A program made the position numbers and the translations under genes. Source: Planctomycetia bacterium (lineage in GTDB: Bacteria > Planctomycetota > Phycisphaerae > Phycisphaerales > SM1A02). From it: DNA of 5,437 nucleotides. The stretch is taken from the NCBI GenBank assembly GCA_005804005.1, contig SYPI01000141.1, positions 1-5,437 on the forward strand. Direction: 5' to 3'. The notes below the pieces were generated by a model. The model was given only the letters and a program-made list of their open reading frames with translations, did no database searches and had not been told where the DNA came from. Shown piece by piece: positions 1-5,437 of this stretch; positions within the stretch are counted from its first letter, which is position 1; each line of letters opens with the position of its first letter.

Positions 1-565
1 GATGAAGATGATCCGCGTCCACGGCAGCAAGGTGCGCTACTACCACGAGATGGTCGGCTTCAACGGCCGACTCGACGCCCTGCAGGCGGCGGTGCTGCGC
101 GTGAAGTTGCGGCACCTCGAGAAGTGGCACTCCGGCCGGGCTGCCAATGCCGCTCACTACGACAACGCCTTTGCCGCGGCTGGCGCGCGGCCGGGAGACC
201 AGCCGACTGACTCGGGCGGCCTGCCGCTTCGCTTCCCGTGGCGGCGTCCAGCACCGGCGCGCCACATCTACAACCAGTATGTGATTCGCGTGCGCGCTGA
301 AATGCGCGACGAGCTGCGCGCCCACCTCACCAGCGAGAAGATCGGCACCGAGATTTACTACCCGGTGCCGCTGCACATGCAGGAGTGTTTCGCCGAGTTG
401 GGCCAGAAGGAAGGATCACTGCCGCACTCCGAGCGGGCCGCAAGAGAAACCATTGCGCTGCCGATCTTCCCCGAACTCACCGGCGAACAGCGCCAGCATG
501 TCGCGCACAGCATCGTGCAGTTTGTGCAGCAGCGTTCGCGCACCACCGTCGCTGCCGGGGCCTAA
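1..565 (+). CDS. DegT/DnrJ/EryC1/StrS-family PLP-dependent sugar aminotransferase, C-terminal part (5' end outside window)
   Basis: About 187 residues of the C-terminal half are visible, ending at TAA 563-565. The ATG at base 2 is internal: the family's PLP-binding Lys and large domain must lie upstream of the window. Seen motifs, counting that Met as 1: VHGSK at 6-10 and YYHEMVGFNGRLD at 13-25 followed by LQAA at 27-30, the conserved stretch after the PLP-Lys region; HIYNQYV at 88-94; GTEIYYPVPLH at 115-125; and SERAARETIALPIFPELT at 143-160, the usual C-terminal signature. Family members transfer an amino group, usually from glutamate, to keto-sugar nucleotides in the cytoplasm, feeding O-antigen, capsule or other glycan synthesis. 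The wording resembles WbpE-like UDP-keto-sugar aminotransferases, but the exact substrate cannot be read from this fragment. The gene is convergent with pyrE. No damage is seen. Confidence 0.92.
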   Translation, partial: MKMIRVHGSKVRYYHEMVGFNGRLDALQAAVLRVKLRHLEKWHSGRAANAAHYDNAFAAAGARPGDQPTDSGGLPLRFPWRRPAPARHIYNQYVIRVRAEMRDELRAHLTSEKIGTEIYYPVPLHMQECFAELGQKEGSLPHSERAARETIALPIFPELTGEQRQHVAHSIVQFVQQRSRTTVAAGA

Positions 566-572
566 CCAACTT

Positions 573-626
573 CACTCCGCGCCCGCAGCACTCGCGCTCG
601 CGCTCCGCGCCCGCGCTCCGCGCCCG
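573..626. repeat. GC-rich short repeats (CTCCGCGCCCG, three copies)
   Basis: The 11-bp word CTCCGCGCCCG occurs at 575-585, 603-613 and 616-626. The last two copies lie within a perfect 13-bp tandem duplication (601-613 and 614-626). The 12-mer formed by 601-612 and again by 614-625 is exactly complementary to 855-866, at the other end of the same intergenic region, so the two ends could pair across the structured element between them. These are direct observations; a function is not evident. Confidence 0.7.
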
Positions 627-702
627 AAGCGGTCGCGGGGACGCTCGCGTGCTCCGGCGCGGTCCACCCTTACTTGCGAAGTCACGCTTCCCGCCGCGCC
701 GA

Positions 703-826
703 CCGGCAGTTCCTCCTGCGCGCGCCGGGCCCGCGGCGAAGGGTCGCGGACTCAACCTTCGCCGGGGGCGCCAATGCTTTGGGGGTCGTCGAGCGCCCAT
801 CCCGGCGTGCTCGGAGGAACAGCCTG
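703..826 (+). other. Y-shaped structured element (imperfect 26-bp stem plus two hairpins), possible structured RNA
   Basis: 703-729 pairs with 801-826 as an imperfect stem: by hand count 22 Watson-Crick pairs, one wobble (722 with 808), three mismatches and one bulged base (717). Inside it sit two separate hairpins: a perfect 9-bp stem 734-742/756-764 with a 13-nt loop, and a 6-bp stem 766-771/793-798. Very few unpaired bases remain at the junction, so the whole makes a compact three-way junction. An 8-bp match 635-642/837-844 is also nested outside it. The wobble is G-U only in a plus-strand transcript, which favours that strand. I cannot assign it to a known RNA family. It could be a structured RNA, a processed 3' UTR of the aminotransferase mRNA, or a dispersed palindromic repeat. 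Confidence 0.45.
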
Positions 827-840
827 CTCGCTCGAAGTCC

Positions 841-867
841 CCGCTCTGCGCTGTGGGCGCGGAGCGG
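841..867 (+). terminator. Strong GC hairpin, possible 3'-end or terminator structure without a T tract
   Basis: CCGCTCTGCGC (841-851) pairs with GCGCGGAGCGG (857-867) over 11 bp, with a 5-nt loop TGTGG. The only non-Watson-Crick pair is 847 with 861, which is U-G in a plus-strand transcript and A-C in a minus-strand one. Its place between convergent genes suits a transcript end, but no T run follows on either strand, so a standard intrinsic terminator is not supported. It could instead protect a 3' end or cap the structured element just upstream. Confidence 0.3.
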
Positions 868-936
868 CACTGGATCATGCACACTGCGGTCAGAAAGAGG
901 GGATGATTGCGCCGTGTTGATCGCGGGGTGGAGGAG

Positions 937-1461
937 TTACGGGGTCACGCCCAGATCAGCCACGGTGAAGATTGAATCAAAAGCGATGCCTTCGGCTTCG
1001 ATCGCCTGACGCGCCCCCTCTTGACGGTCGATGGTGGCGATGATCGTGACCACCGTGGCGCCGCTGGCGCGGATGACCTTGGCCGCTTCGAGAGCCTGCC
1101 CACCGGTAGTCGCCACATCTTCAACGATGGCCACGCGGTCACTCGCTTCCAACTTCCCCTCCAGCTGCTTGGCAGTGCCGTAGTCCTTCTTCTGATTGCG
1201 CACAAATATGCACGGCAGGCCGCTGGCGAGTGATGCCGCGCTCACCAGTGGAATGCCGCCGAGTTCCGCGCCAGCCAGACGGGTCACTCCCTTTGGCAGC
1301 CGCGCCGCAAACTCCTTGCCCAGCGCCGCCAGAATCTCCGGCTGGGTCGAGAAGAGGTACTTGTCTAGGTAGTACGAACTGGTGCGCCCGCTGCGCAGCG
1401 TGAAAGTGCCGCGCAGAAGCGAGGCGTCGGCGATGCGGCGGGCGAGTGTGGCTCGGTCCAT
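937..1461 (-). CDS. pyrE: Orotate phosphoribosyltransferase
   Basis: A 174-residue cytoplasmic enzyme of de novo pyrimidine synthesis, which joins orotate and PRPP to give orotidine 5'-phosphate and pyrophosphate. Visible signatures: FTLRSGRTSSYYLDKY at 20-35, the N-terminal OPRT motif; AELGGIPL at 65-72; the catalytic-loop segment RNQKKDYGTAKQLEG at 88-102; and the PRPP-binding motif VAIVEDVATTGGQA at 110-123 with the acidic pair E114/D115. The length fits the shorter bacterial and archaeal OPRTs and is below the roughly 213 residues of the E. coli enzyme. In the loop, R88 and K92 match the usual catalytic Arg and Lys, but the usual Lys after the Arg is N89 and the usual His is Y94. The ATG lies 21 bp after the stop of the propeller gene, with only a weak GGGA before it, so translation may be coupled. 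No pyrimidine-responsive leader is seen. Confidence 0.96.
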   Translation of the reverse strand: MDRATLARRIADASLLRGTFTLRSGRTSSYYLDKYLFSTQPEILAALGKEFAARLPKGVTRLAGAELGGIPLVSAASLASGLPCIFVRNQKKDYGTAKQLEGKLEASDRVAIVEDVATTGGQALEAAKVIRASGATVVTIIATIDRQEGARQAIEAEGIAFDSIFTVADLGVTP

Positions 1462-1482
1462 TCCCGCGAGGATAGCGATCGC

Positions 1483-4107
1483 TCAGCGGATCGAAATGTC
1501 CTTGAAGCGCAGCCCCTTCAGGTCACCGATGGATCGCCGGGCAATCACCCGCACGAACCCGCGGGTGTAAAGGCGGCCGTCGGCGGCGCTGTCAGCGATG
1601 GCCAGCGGGCTCTCGGTGTTGCCGGTGCCGGCCGGACCGTCATCATCGTCTGGACTGATCTCGGCGATCAGTTCCTCGGGGGTCTGGAACTCCAACAGAA
1701 CAACCACCAGGTTGTCAGTGGAGCGATTGCGCAGTAGCGGGTCGCCAACGCCGTTGTTGTCGAAGTCGCGGAAAGCGAGCACTTCGTAGTCGTCCATGTC
1801 CACCGTCCAAGGGCGGCTCTCGACCGCCGCTGCGCCTTCAAGGAAGGTGAAGGTGAGGGTGTCGTCCTTGACCCACACTTCATCGGGCTCGCCATCGGCA
1901 TCGAGGTCGGCGATGGAAGCCAGCTGTGAATCCGATCCGGCATCCGGCAGCGTGGTGAACGGGGTATCAGTGTTGCCGATGTTCACCTTCAGCAGCGTGG
2001 CGGAGGCGCGATTGCGAACCATTAGGTCGACGGAATCGTTGCCGTCAACATCCGCGGTCGTCGCCGTCCAAGACCCGGAGGGCATGGCGATCTCGGGCTC
2101 GGGAGTGATGGTCCCGTCGGCATTCACGCTCCAGATCAGCAGCAGCCCCGGCTTCAGGAACGCCAGATCATCGCGCCCGTCGTCATTGAAGTCTCCCCAA
2201 GCGGCATAGGTGTAACCAGCCGGAAGCACTTCCAGCGTCACCGCCGGGTCAAGATGCAGCGCATCGCGCAGCCGCGCCCAGATCTTGCGGGTGACGGGGT
2301 CGAAGAAGATCAAATCGCCGCCCAAGTCGCCATTGATGTCCGGGGTACCCAGCAACTGCCAGCCCTCAGTGGACTTGCCCATGAACTCCGGCTCGGGCTG
2401 GTTACGGGTGTGCTGCCCGTCCGTCTGCGTGCCGTAGAGGTTGATGGCGTCATCGCTCTCTGAAACGATGGTGAACTTCACCAGCCCGAAACTCTCAGTG
2501 AGTGGCGTGAGCGCCGTGGTGACCGGGGTTCCGGATCCACCGCCGCTGGGCGGAGTTCCACCGCCGCTGCCGGGATCATCCGGATCATCCTCGCCGATCT
2601 CCGGGCCATCGGCGCCGGGGGAGAACGGCTCGGGGGCGGCGTTGTCAGGCAGCTCTCCACCCTTGTCCGGTTCAGCAACTTCCGAGTACTGGAAGCCAAA
2701 GGCCATGCTCGGTTCGGAGTTGGGGTACTCGCTGCCGAGTACGGCCGTGCGGCCATCGCCGCTCAGCGCCACGGAGCGACCGAACTGCTGGTCGCGCAGA
2801 GCCATTGGCGACCACATGTCCTCATTGTCGAGAACCCAGCCGTCGATACTGCGGCGGAACACGAAGCCGGTGCCGCTCTGTACCTCGCCACCCTCGTAGC
2901 CAGGTGCGCCGACCAAGATCGTCGCTGCGCCTGATGAGCACGCCACGGCGTAGCCAGTGGCATCGGCCTGATTCGGTTCACGAGCGCGAAGGGTCGGGCC
3001 TTCAGTCCAGGCGTCGCCGACCAAAGTCCACATCACCACCGCTCCGCAGTCAGTAATGGTCGTGCCAGTGGCATCGCGATCAACGCCGGGGGCGCCAGCA
3101 GCCAGCACGCTGTTTGACAACGCCAGCGCTGCGCCGAATCCATCTCCACTGCGTCCAGCCGCTGGCAGCAACTCCTGCGTGGGGACCTCGGGCCACTGCA
3201 GAATCCCACGGCCAGCATCTGTTCCCTGGAACAGGCAGACTGAGCCGGAGTTGAACCCATTGGGCGTGTCGGCGTTCTGCACACCAACCGCGATCCACGG
3301 CAGACTCACCGCCACCTTGGAACCGAACTGGTCGCTGATGGCCGAGTCGGCGCGGCGCAGTTTCTGCGACTGCGTCCATACACCCCCGACCCCATTGAAT
3401 ACATAGGCGTTGCCTTCGTTGCTGGCGCCGGCTAGCGACTTGCCGACCACCACCACGCCATCGCCCGCCCCGTCGACATCAACGGCCACGGCGAAGCCAA
3501 ACAGATCGAGCATCTCAGCGTCGCTGGCCTCCAGCGTCGCGTCCGGCAGCACGGTATCGACCGCCATGCCCGAACCATCTTCCGGGTGCTTGCCCCAGAA
3601 TCCATCGGCATCCTTGCGGGTGAACACAAACGCCTTGCCACCGAAGACCGGATCGCCAAAGGCGGCGTAGCCCCAGGCCCCAACCACCAGCGTCTTGCCA
3701 TCCACAGCGACGCTTGAGCCGAACTGGGCGAAGCCGGGCGGGGTGGCATCCTCAGGTCCGAAGGTGAAGTCTTCGGGCGCGGTGATTTTCTGAACCCACT
3801 GCCATGTGCCGGCCGGTCCGCGTTCATAGAGGTGCACCGCGCCTACACCGTTGAGAGAATCAACTGAGGTGTTCGCCGCGCCGATCACCAGCACGCTGCC
3901 ATCGGGGCTCATCGACATGCACGAGGCGAACCCCTGACCGGAAGTCGGGTGCCCGTCGTCGGCGAAGATCACTTGCGGCGGCACCTGCCAGCCGAGCACA
4001 TTGTTCGAAGCTCCCGGGTCAACCTGCGCCAGCACAATGCCCCCGCTCCACATCGAAGCGAAGGAGGCGATCACGAAACAAGCAGTTTGGCGCGTGGGCT
4101 GGCTCAT
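1483..4107 (-). CDS. Secreted double beta-propeller protein (FG-GAP repeats, linker, then DxDxDG/VCBS-like repeats)
   Basis: An 874-residue exported protein. Residues 1-27 look like a signal peptide, with a hydrophobic core from about 9 to 26 and likely cleavage after VLA27. Seven FG-GAP-type repeats follow, beginning near residues 60, 129, 203, 261, 324, 385 and 442; each has an FG or GY start, an [AV]V/AL strand and a V.GA or V.GS turn. Seven is the blade count of an integrin-type propeller. Residues about 476-535 are an Asp/Gly/Pro/Ser-rich linker. Then come five repeats 47-49 residues apart, with Asp-rich loops such as DFNDDGRDD (639-647), DVDGNDSVD (686-694), DLDADGEPD (734-742) and DFDNNGVGD (781-789), like the calcium-binding loops of FG-GAP/VCBS propellers. 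No enzyme motif, transmembrane anchor, dockerin or PEP-CTERM tail is seen. GGAG at 4113-4116, 5 nt before the ATG, supports this start. Role unknown; binding or adhesion outside the cytoplasm is an inference. Confidence 0.9.
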   Translation of the reverse strand: MSQPTRQTACFVIASFASMWSGGIVLAQVDPGASNNVLGWQVPPQVIFADDGHPTSGQGFASCMSMSPDGSVLVIGAANTSVDSLNGVGAVHLYERGPAGTWQWVQKITAPEDFTFGPEDATPPGFAQFGSSVAVDGKTLVVGAWGYAAFGDPVFGGKAFVFTRKDADGFWGKHPEDGSGMAVDTVLPDATLEASDAEMLDLFGFAVAVDVDGAGDGVVVVGKSLAGASNEGNAYVFNGVGGVWTQSQKLRRADSAISDQFGSKVAVSLPWIAVGVQNADTPNGFNSGSVCLFQGTDAGRGILQWPEVPTQELLPAAGRSGDGFGAALALSNSVLAAGAPGVDRDATGTTITDCGAVVMWTLVGDAWTEGPTLRAREPNQADATGYAVACSSGAATILVGAPGYEGGEVQSGTGFVFRRSIDGWVLDNEDMWSPMALRDQQFGRSVALSGDGRTAVLGSEYPNSEPSMAFGFQYSEVAEPDKGGELPDNAAPEPFSPGADGPEIGEDDPDDPGSGGGTPPSGGGSGTPVTTALTPLTESFGLVKFTIVSESDDAINLYGTQTDGQHTRNQPEPEFMGKSTEGWQLLGTPDINGDLGGDLIFFDPVTRKIWARLRDALHLDPAVTLEVLPAGYTYAAWGDFNDDGRDDLAFLKPGLLLIWSVNADGTITPEPEIAMPSGSWTATTADVDGNDSVDLMVRNRASATLLKVNIGNTDTPFTTLPDAGSDSQLASIADLDADGEPDEVWVKDDTLTFTFLEGAAAVESRPWTVDMDDYEVLAFRDFDNNGVGDPLLRNRSTDNLVVVLLEFQTPEELIAEISPDDDDGPAGTGNTESPLAIADSAADGRLYTRGFVRVIARRSIGDLKGLRFKDISIR
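2537..2590. repeat. Short tandem repeats encoding the inter-propeller linker
   Basis: GGATCATCC is duplicated in tandem at 2573-2581 and 2582-2590; on the minus strand this encodes the Asp-Asp-Pro repeat DDPDDP (residues 507-512). Nearby, CCACCGCCGCTG occurs at 2537-2548 and 2558-2569, a 21-bp period, and encodes the Ser-Gly-Gly-Gly part of the linker. Both periods are multiples of three, so changes in copy number would alter linker length without breaking the frame. Confidence 0.75.
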
Positions 4108-4153
4108 GAAGTCTCCAATAGCCTACGGCGTTGCAGCCAGATTGGTTCTCCTG

Positions 4154-4804
4154 CTACTCCACACGCAGGCTGGCCAACGGCACTCGGGCGCTCAGAATCG
4201 CCCCGGCCCCGAATGGCACCTGTCGAAACCAGAACTCGCCGCCCAGACTGCGGACTATTCCGGCGCACAGCGCCAGGGTCGGCGTTCGCTCCCAGGCCTG
4301 ACAGGTGGCATCCGAAGCCCCGTTGTCGAGGACATGGGCATGAACATGCGTGCCATCACTACGCACGCACACCACAACTTCGTGACCACAAAGTGCACCC
4401 GGCGCTTCCTGCACCGCAGTGCGACATGAATCGATAGCCCGGCGCAGGGCGCCGACAATGACCGTGCTCAGCGGGCCAGCGCGAACTGCCGAGGCGGCCT
4501 CATCTAGTTCGGCGCGCAGAGAAACATCACACTCGTCGGCAAGGCTGGCGTAGGTGGAGATAGCCGACGAAACACAGTCAGCGATGGAGGGGTCGCGCAG
4601 GAACTCCGCCGGTGCACTTCGCCGACCACTGGGTCGATGAGGCGGTCCGCTATCCAGCCGGTCGGGGCAACGGTCCCAAGCATCATCGCCCGGACGGCTG
4701 CCCAGACGAAATCGGGCGGGAGGCTGCGGCGACTCGCCATGCTCCTGACGGCCAGAGTCCAGCTGGTGACTCGAGGACTGTGACGGATCAGTATGGTGCG
4801 ACAC
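4154..4804 (-). CDS. Degenerate GHKL (histidine-kinase-type) ATPase-domain protein; start and N-terminal frame uncertain
   Basis: From the GTG at 4802-4804 the protein has 216 residues. The region before about residue 65 is polar and low in order. From about 72 the pattern follows a GHKL ATPase domain: a helical stretch, IVGALRRAIDSC at 116-127 in the N-box position, VLDNG at 158-162 resembling the G1 box, LALCAGIVRSLGGEFWF at 177-193 resembling the G2 box with the helix and Gly-Gly after it, and GAGAILSARVPL at 199-210 as the last strand. The usual N-box Asn appears to be Arg, the second glycine of the G1 DNGxG motif is missing, and the G2 glycines are absent. No H-box, transmembrane segment or receiver domain is seen, so catalysis is doubtful. 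A TTG at 4898-4900 could extend it to 248 residues. Part of the N-terminal stretch reads better in another frame (4623-4740). It lies downstream of moxR and 46 bp before the propeller gene. Confidence 0.65.
   Translation of the reverse strand: MSHHTDPSQSSSHQLDSGRQEHGESPQPPARFRLGSRPGDDAWDRCPDRLDSGPPHRPSGRRSAPAEFLRDPSIADCVSSAISTYASLADECDVSLRAELDEAASAVRAGPLSTVIVGALRRAIDSCRTAVQEAPGALCGHEVVVCVRSDGTHVHAHVLDNGASDATCQAWERTPTLALCAGIVRSLGGEFWFRQVPFGAGAILSARVPLASLRVE
4623..4740 (-). other. Segment that looks coding in the other frame (possible frameshift in the GHKL-like gene)
   Basis: An ATG at 4738-4740 opens a frame offset from the GHKL-like gene. Its product contains PPDFVWAAVRAMML, then TGWIADRLIDPVV, which looks like ordinary protein, while the annotated frame gives an Arg/Pro/Gly/Asp-rich string over the same bases. 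By hand count, 33 of the first 40 codons end in G or C here, against 23 of 40 in the annotated frame. After about 4620 the annotated frame is clearly the better one. One missing base near 4620-4635 would join the two into a protein of about 190 residues from this ATG. AGGAG lies only 1 nt before the ATG, too close for a good site, so a start further upstream is also possible. Confidence 0.45.
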
Positions 4805-4808
4805 GGGG

Positions 4809-4815
4809 CCTCCTT
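4809..4815 (-). promoter_or_regulatory. Shine-Dalgarno site before the GTG start of the GHKL-like gene
   Basis: Reading the minus strand, AAGGAGG is followed by CCCC and then GTG (4804-4802). It is the strongest ribosome-binding site I see in the window and the reason for choosing GTG over the upstream TTG at 4900, which has only a poor GGGGACG further off. The 4-nt gap is slightly short. Confidence 0.55.
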
Positions 4816-4929
4816 GCGAGGGCAGAGCGGCCCACAAGGCCCTCTCCCTCAATGGAAGCGTCCGATTCAACGGCTGCGATGCAAGCGCCTCCGGGGGCAA
4901 TCGGTCGAGGGCGTCCCCGCTGGACCGCG

Positions 4930-5437
4930 CTAGGACTCTGCCCCGACCCGAGCGTCGGCGGGAAGCGTCTCGACGATGTTGGCAAGGATCGCGTCAGCCA
5001 CGATTCCCTCAGCCTCACCCTCGAAGTTCATCAGCACCCGATGCCGCATGGCGGGCAGCGCCACGCCGCGAATGTCTTCCACAGCCACGCTGCTGCGCCC
5101 GGCCAGCAGCGCCTTCACCTTGGCGCCCAGAATCAGCGTCTGCGCGGCGCGCGGGCTGGCACCGAATCGCAGGAACTGGTTCACCATCGGTGTGGCGAAC
5201 TGCCCCTTGGGGTGAGTGGCCATCACCAGCCGCACCGCGTAGTCCTGCACATGCTCGGCCACCGCCACGCGGCGCACCAGTTTCTGATGGGCCAGAATCG
5301 TGGCGGCATCCATCACGGCAGCGATGGCCGGTGGTTCACCGGCCGTAGTTCGGTTGAGAATCTCGGCCATCTCGCTGCGCGTGGAGTAGCCGACCTCCAA
5401 CTTGAAGAAGAATCGGTCGAGTTGCGCCTCGGGCAGC
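4930..5437 (-). CDS. moxR: MoxR-family AAA+ ATPase, C-terminal part (5' end outside window)
   Basis: The visible 168 residues begin LPEAQLDRFFFK, the MoxR segment carrying the Arg of LDRF that serves as the arginine finger, and end at TAG 4932-4930. Further on are the helical lid, FGASPRAAQTLILGAK (91-106 of the fragment) with the sensor-2 Arg in GASPRA, the VAVEDIRGVALPAMRHRV stretch (117-134) and the acidic C-terminal helix typical of the family. Walker A, Walker B and sensor 1 lie outside the window. MoxR proteins are cytoplasmic ATPases thought to act as chaperones in assembling or activating partner complexes, often next to DUF58 and von Willebrand factor A genes. Neither partner follows here; the next gene is the GHKL-like protein, 125 bp away from its GTG start. 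The sequence continues without a break to the window edge. Confidence 0.93.
   Translation of the reverse strand, partial: LPEAQLDRFFFKLEVGYSTRSEMAEILNRTTAGEPPAIAAVMDAATILAHQKLVRRVAVAEHVQDYAVRLVMATHPKGQFATPMVNQFLRFGASPRAAQTLILGAKVKALLAGRSSVAVEDIRGVALPAMRHRVLMNFEGEAEGIVADAILANIVETLPADARVGAES

Larger units (their letters stand above)
566..936. other. Convergent intergenic region, 371 bp, no convincing gene, rich in inverted repeats
   Basis: This gap lies between the TAA of the aminotransferase gene and the TAA of pyrE on the opposite strand, so it should hold 3' ends rather than promoters. It is very GC-rich and open in several frames on both strands, but the translations are Arg/Pro/Ala/Ser-rich, match no family I recognise, and start inside the aminotransferase gene or in poor context. 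Instead it contains repeated GC words (573-626), a Y-shaped inverted-repeat element (703-826) and a strong hairpin (841-867), each listed separately. I looked for signatures of RNase P RNA, tmRNA, SRP RNA and tRNA on both strands and saw none. Confidence 0.75.

Noticed and set aside
385..920. Long overlapping open frames on both strands across the aminotransferase end and the intergenic gap
   Set aside because: They are Arg/Pro/Ala/Ser-rich, overlap a well-supported gene, share no recognisable motif and are expected by chance in GC-rich DNA with few stops.
566..936. RNase P RNA, tmRNA, SRP RNA or 6S RNA in the structured gap
   Set aside because: The conserved sequence blocks of RNase P RNA, tmRNA and SRP RNA were not found on either strand, and the branched fold differs from the long single hairpin of 6S RNA.
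1474..1483. Perfect 10-bp palindrome AGCGATCGCT between the propeller gene and pyrE
   Set aside because: It contains GCGATCGC, a word abundant in some genomes, but only this copy was noticed here. It is too short to call an operator and is probably chance.
1796..2899. Plus-strand open frames of 137 and 152 codons inside the propeller gene
   Set aside because: They lie antisense to a clear repeat-bearing coding sequence. Their Ser/Pro-rich products mirror its codon pattern and have no domain signature.
3949..4437. Plus-strand open frames of 142 and 162 codons across the start of the propeller gene
   Set aside because: They are antisense to two supported genes and the 46-bp gap, and their products look like random GC-rich translation.
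4805..4929. Possible promoter between moxR and the GHKL-like gene
   Set aside because: TTGCAT-like and TTGAAT-like words occur, but no acceptable -10 lies at the right distance, so nothing can be supported.
4788..5018. Minus-strand open frame overlapping the end of moxR
   Set aside because: Its first third lies in the wrong frame of a clear MoxR C-terminus and the rest has mixed codon third positions. I found no family resemblance.

Overview
This is a GC-rich window of bacterial chromosome. Five protein genes are visible, two of them cut by the window edges. The mix of a MoxR ATPase, a large secreted protein with two beta-propellers, a short-form PyrE, a heavily diverged histidine-kinase-type ATPase fold and relaxed start signals resembles a planctomycete, perhaps the Phycisphaerae. 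That is an inference from style: no rRNA or other marker is present, so the taxonomy is moderate to low confidence.

Left edge (1-565, plus strand): the C-terminal half of a DegT/DnrJ/EryC1/StrS-type PLP-dependent sugar aminotransferase, whose usual job is to make amino-sugar precursors for surface glycans. It converges on the block of minus-strand genes that fills the rest of the window. The 371-bp gap between the convergent genes (566-936) has no convincing gene. It does contain a compact, highly structured element: an imperfect 26-bp stem (703-729 with 801-826) enclosing two hairpins, followed by an 11-bp hairpin (841-867) and preceded by a short GC-rich word present three times.

Minus-strand block, read right to left: the 3' end of a MoxR-type AAA+ ATPase (4930-5437); a small protein with a decayed GHKL (histidine-kinase-type) ATPase fold (4154-4804, start uncertain); a secreted 874-residue protein built from a seven-repeat FG-GAP propeller, an Asp/Gly/Pro/Ser linker and a second propeller-like region of about 48-residue repeats (1483-4107); and pyrE, orotate phosphoribosyltransferase (937-1461). 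The last three are separated by only 46 and 21 bp, so co-transcription is likely, although their functions do not form one obvious pathway.

Most notable points: the Y-shaped inverted-repeat element in the convergent gap, whose two wobble pairs favour a plus-strand RNA; the GHKL-like protein, which lacks the usual N-box Asn and the G2 glycines; and evidence that its N-terminal part reads better in a different frame (4623-4740), suggesting a frameshift or sequencing error. No CRISPR array, insertion sequence, tRNA or rRNA was seen.
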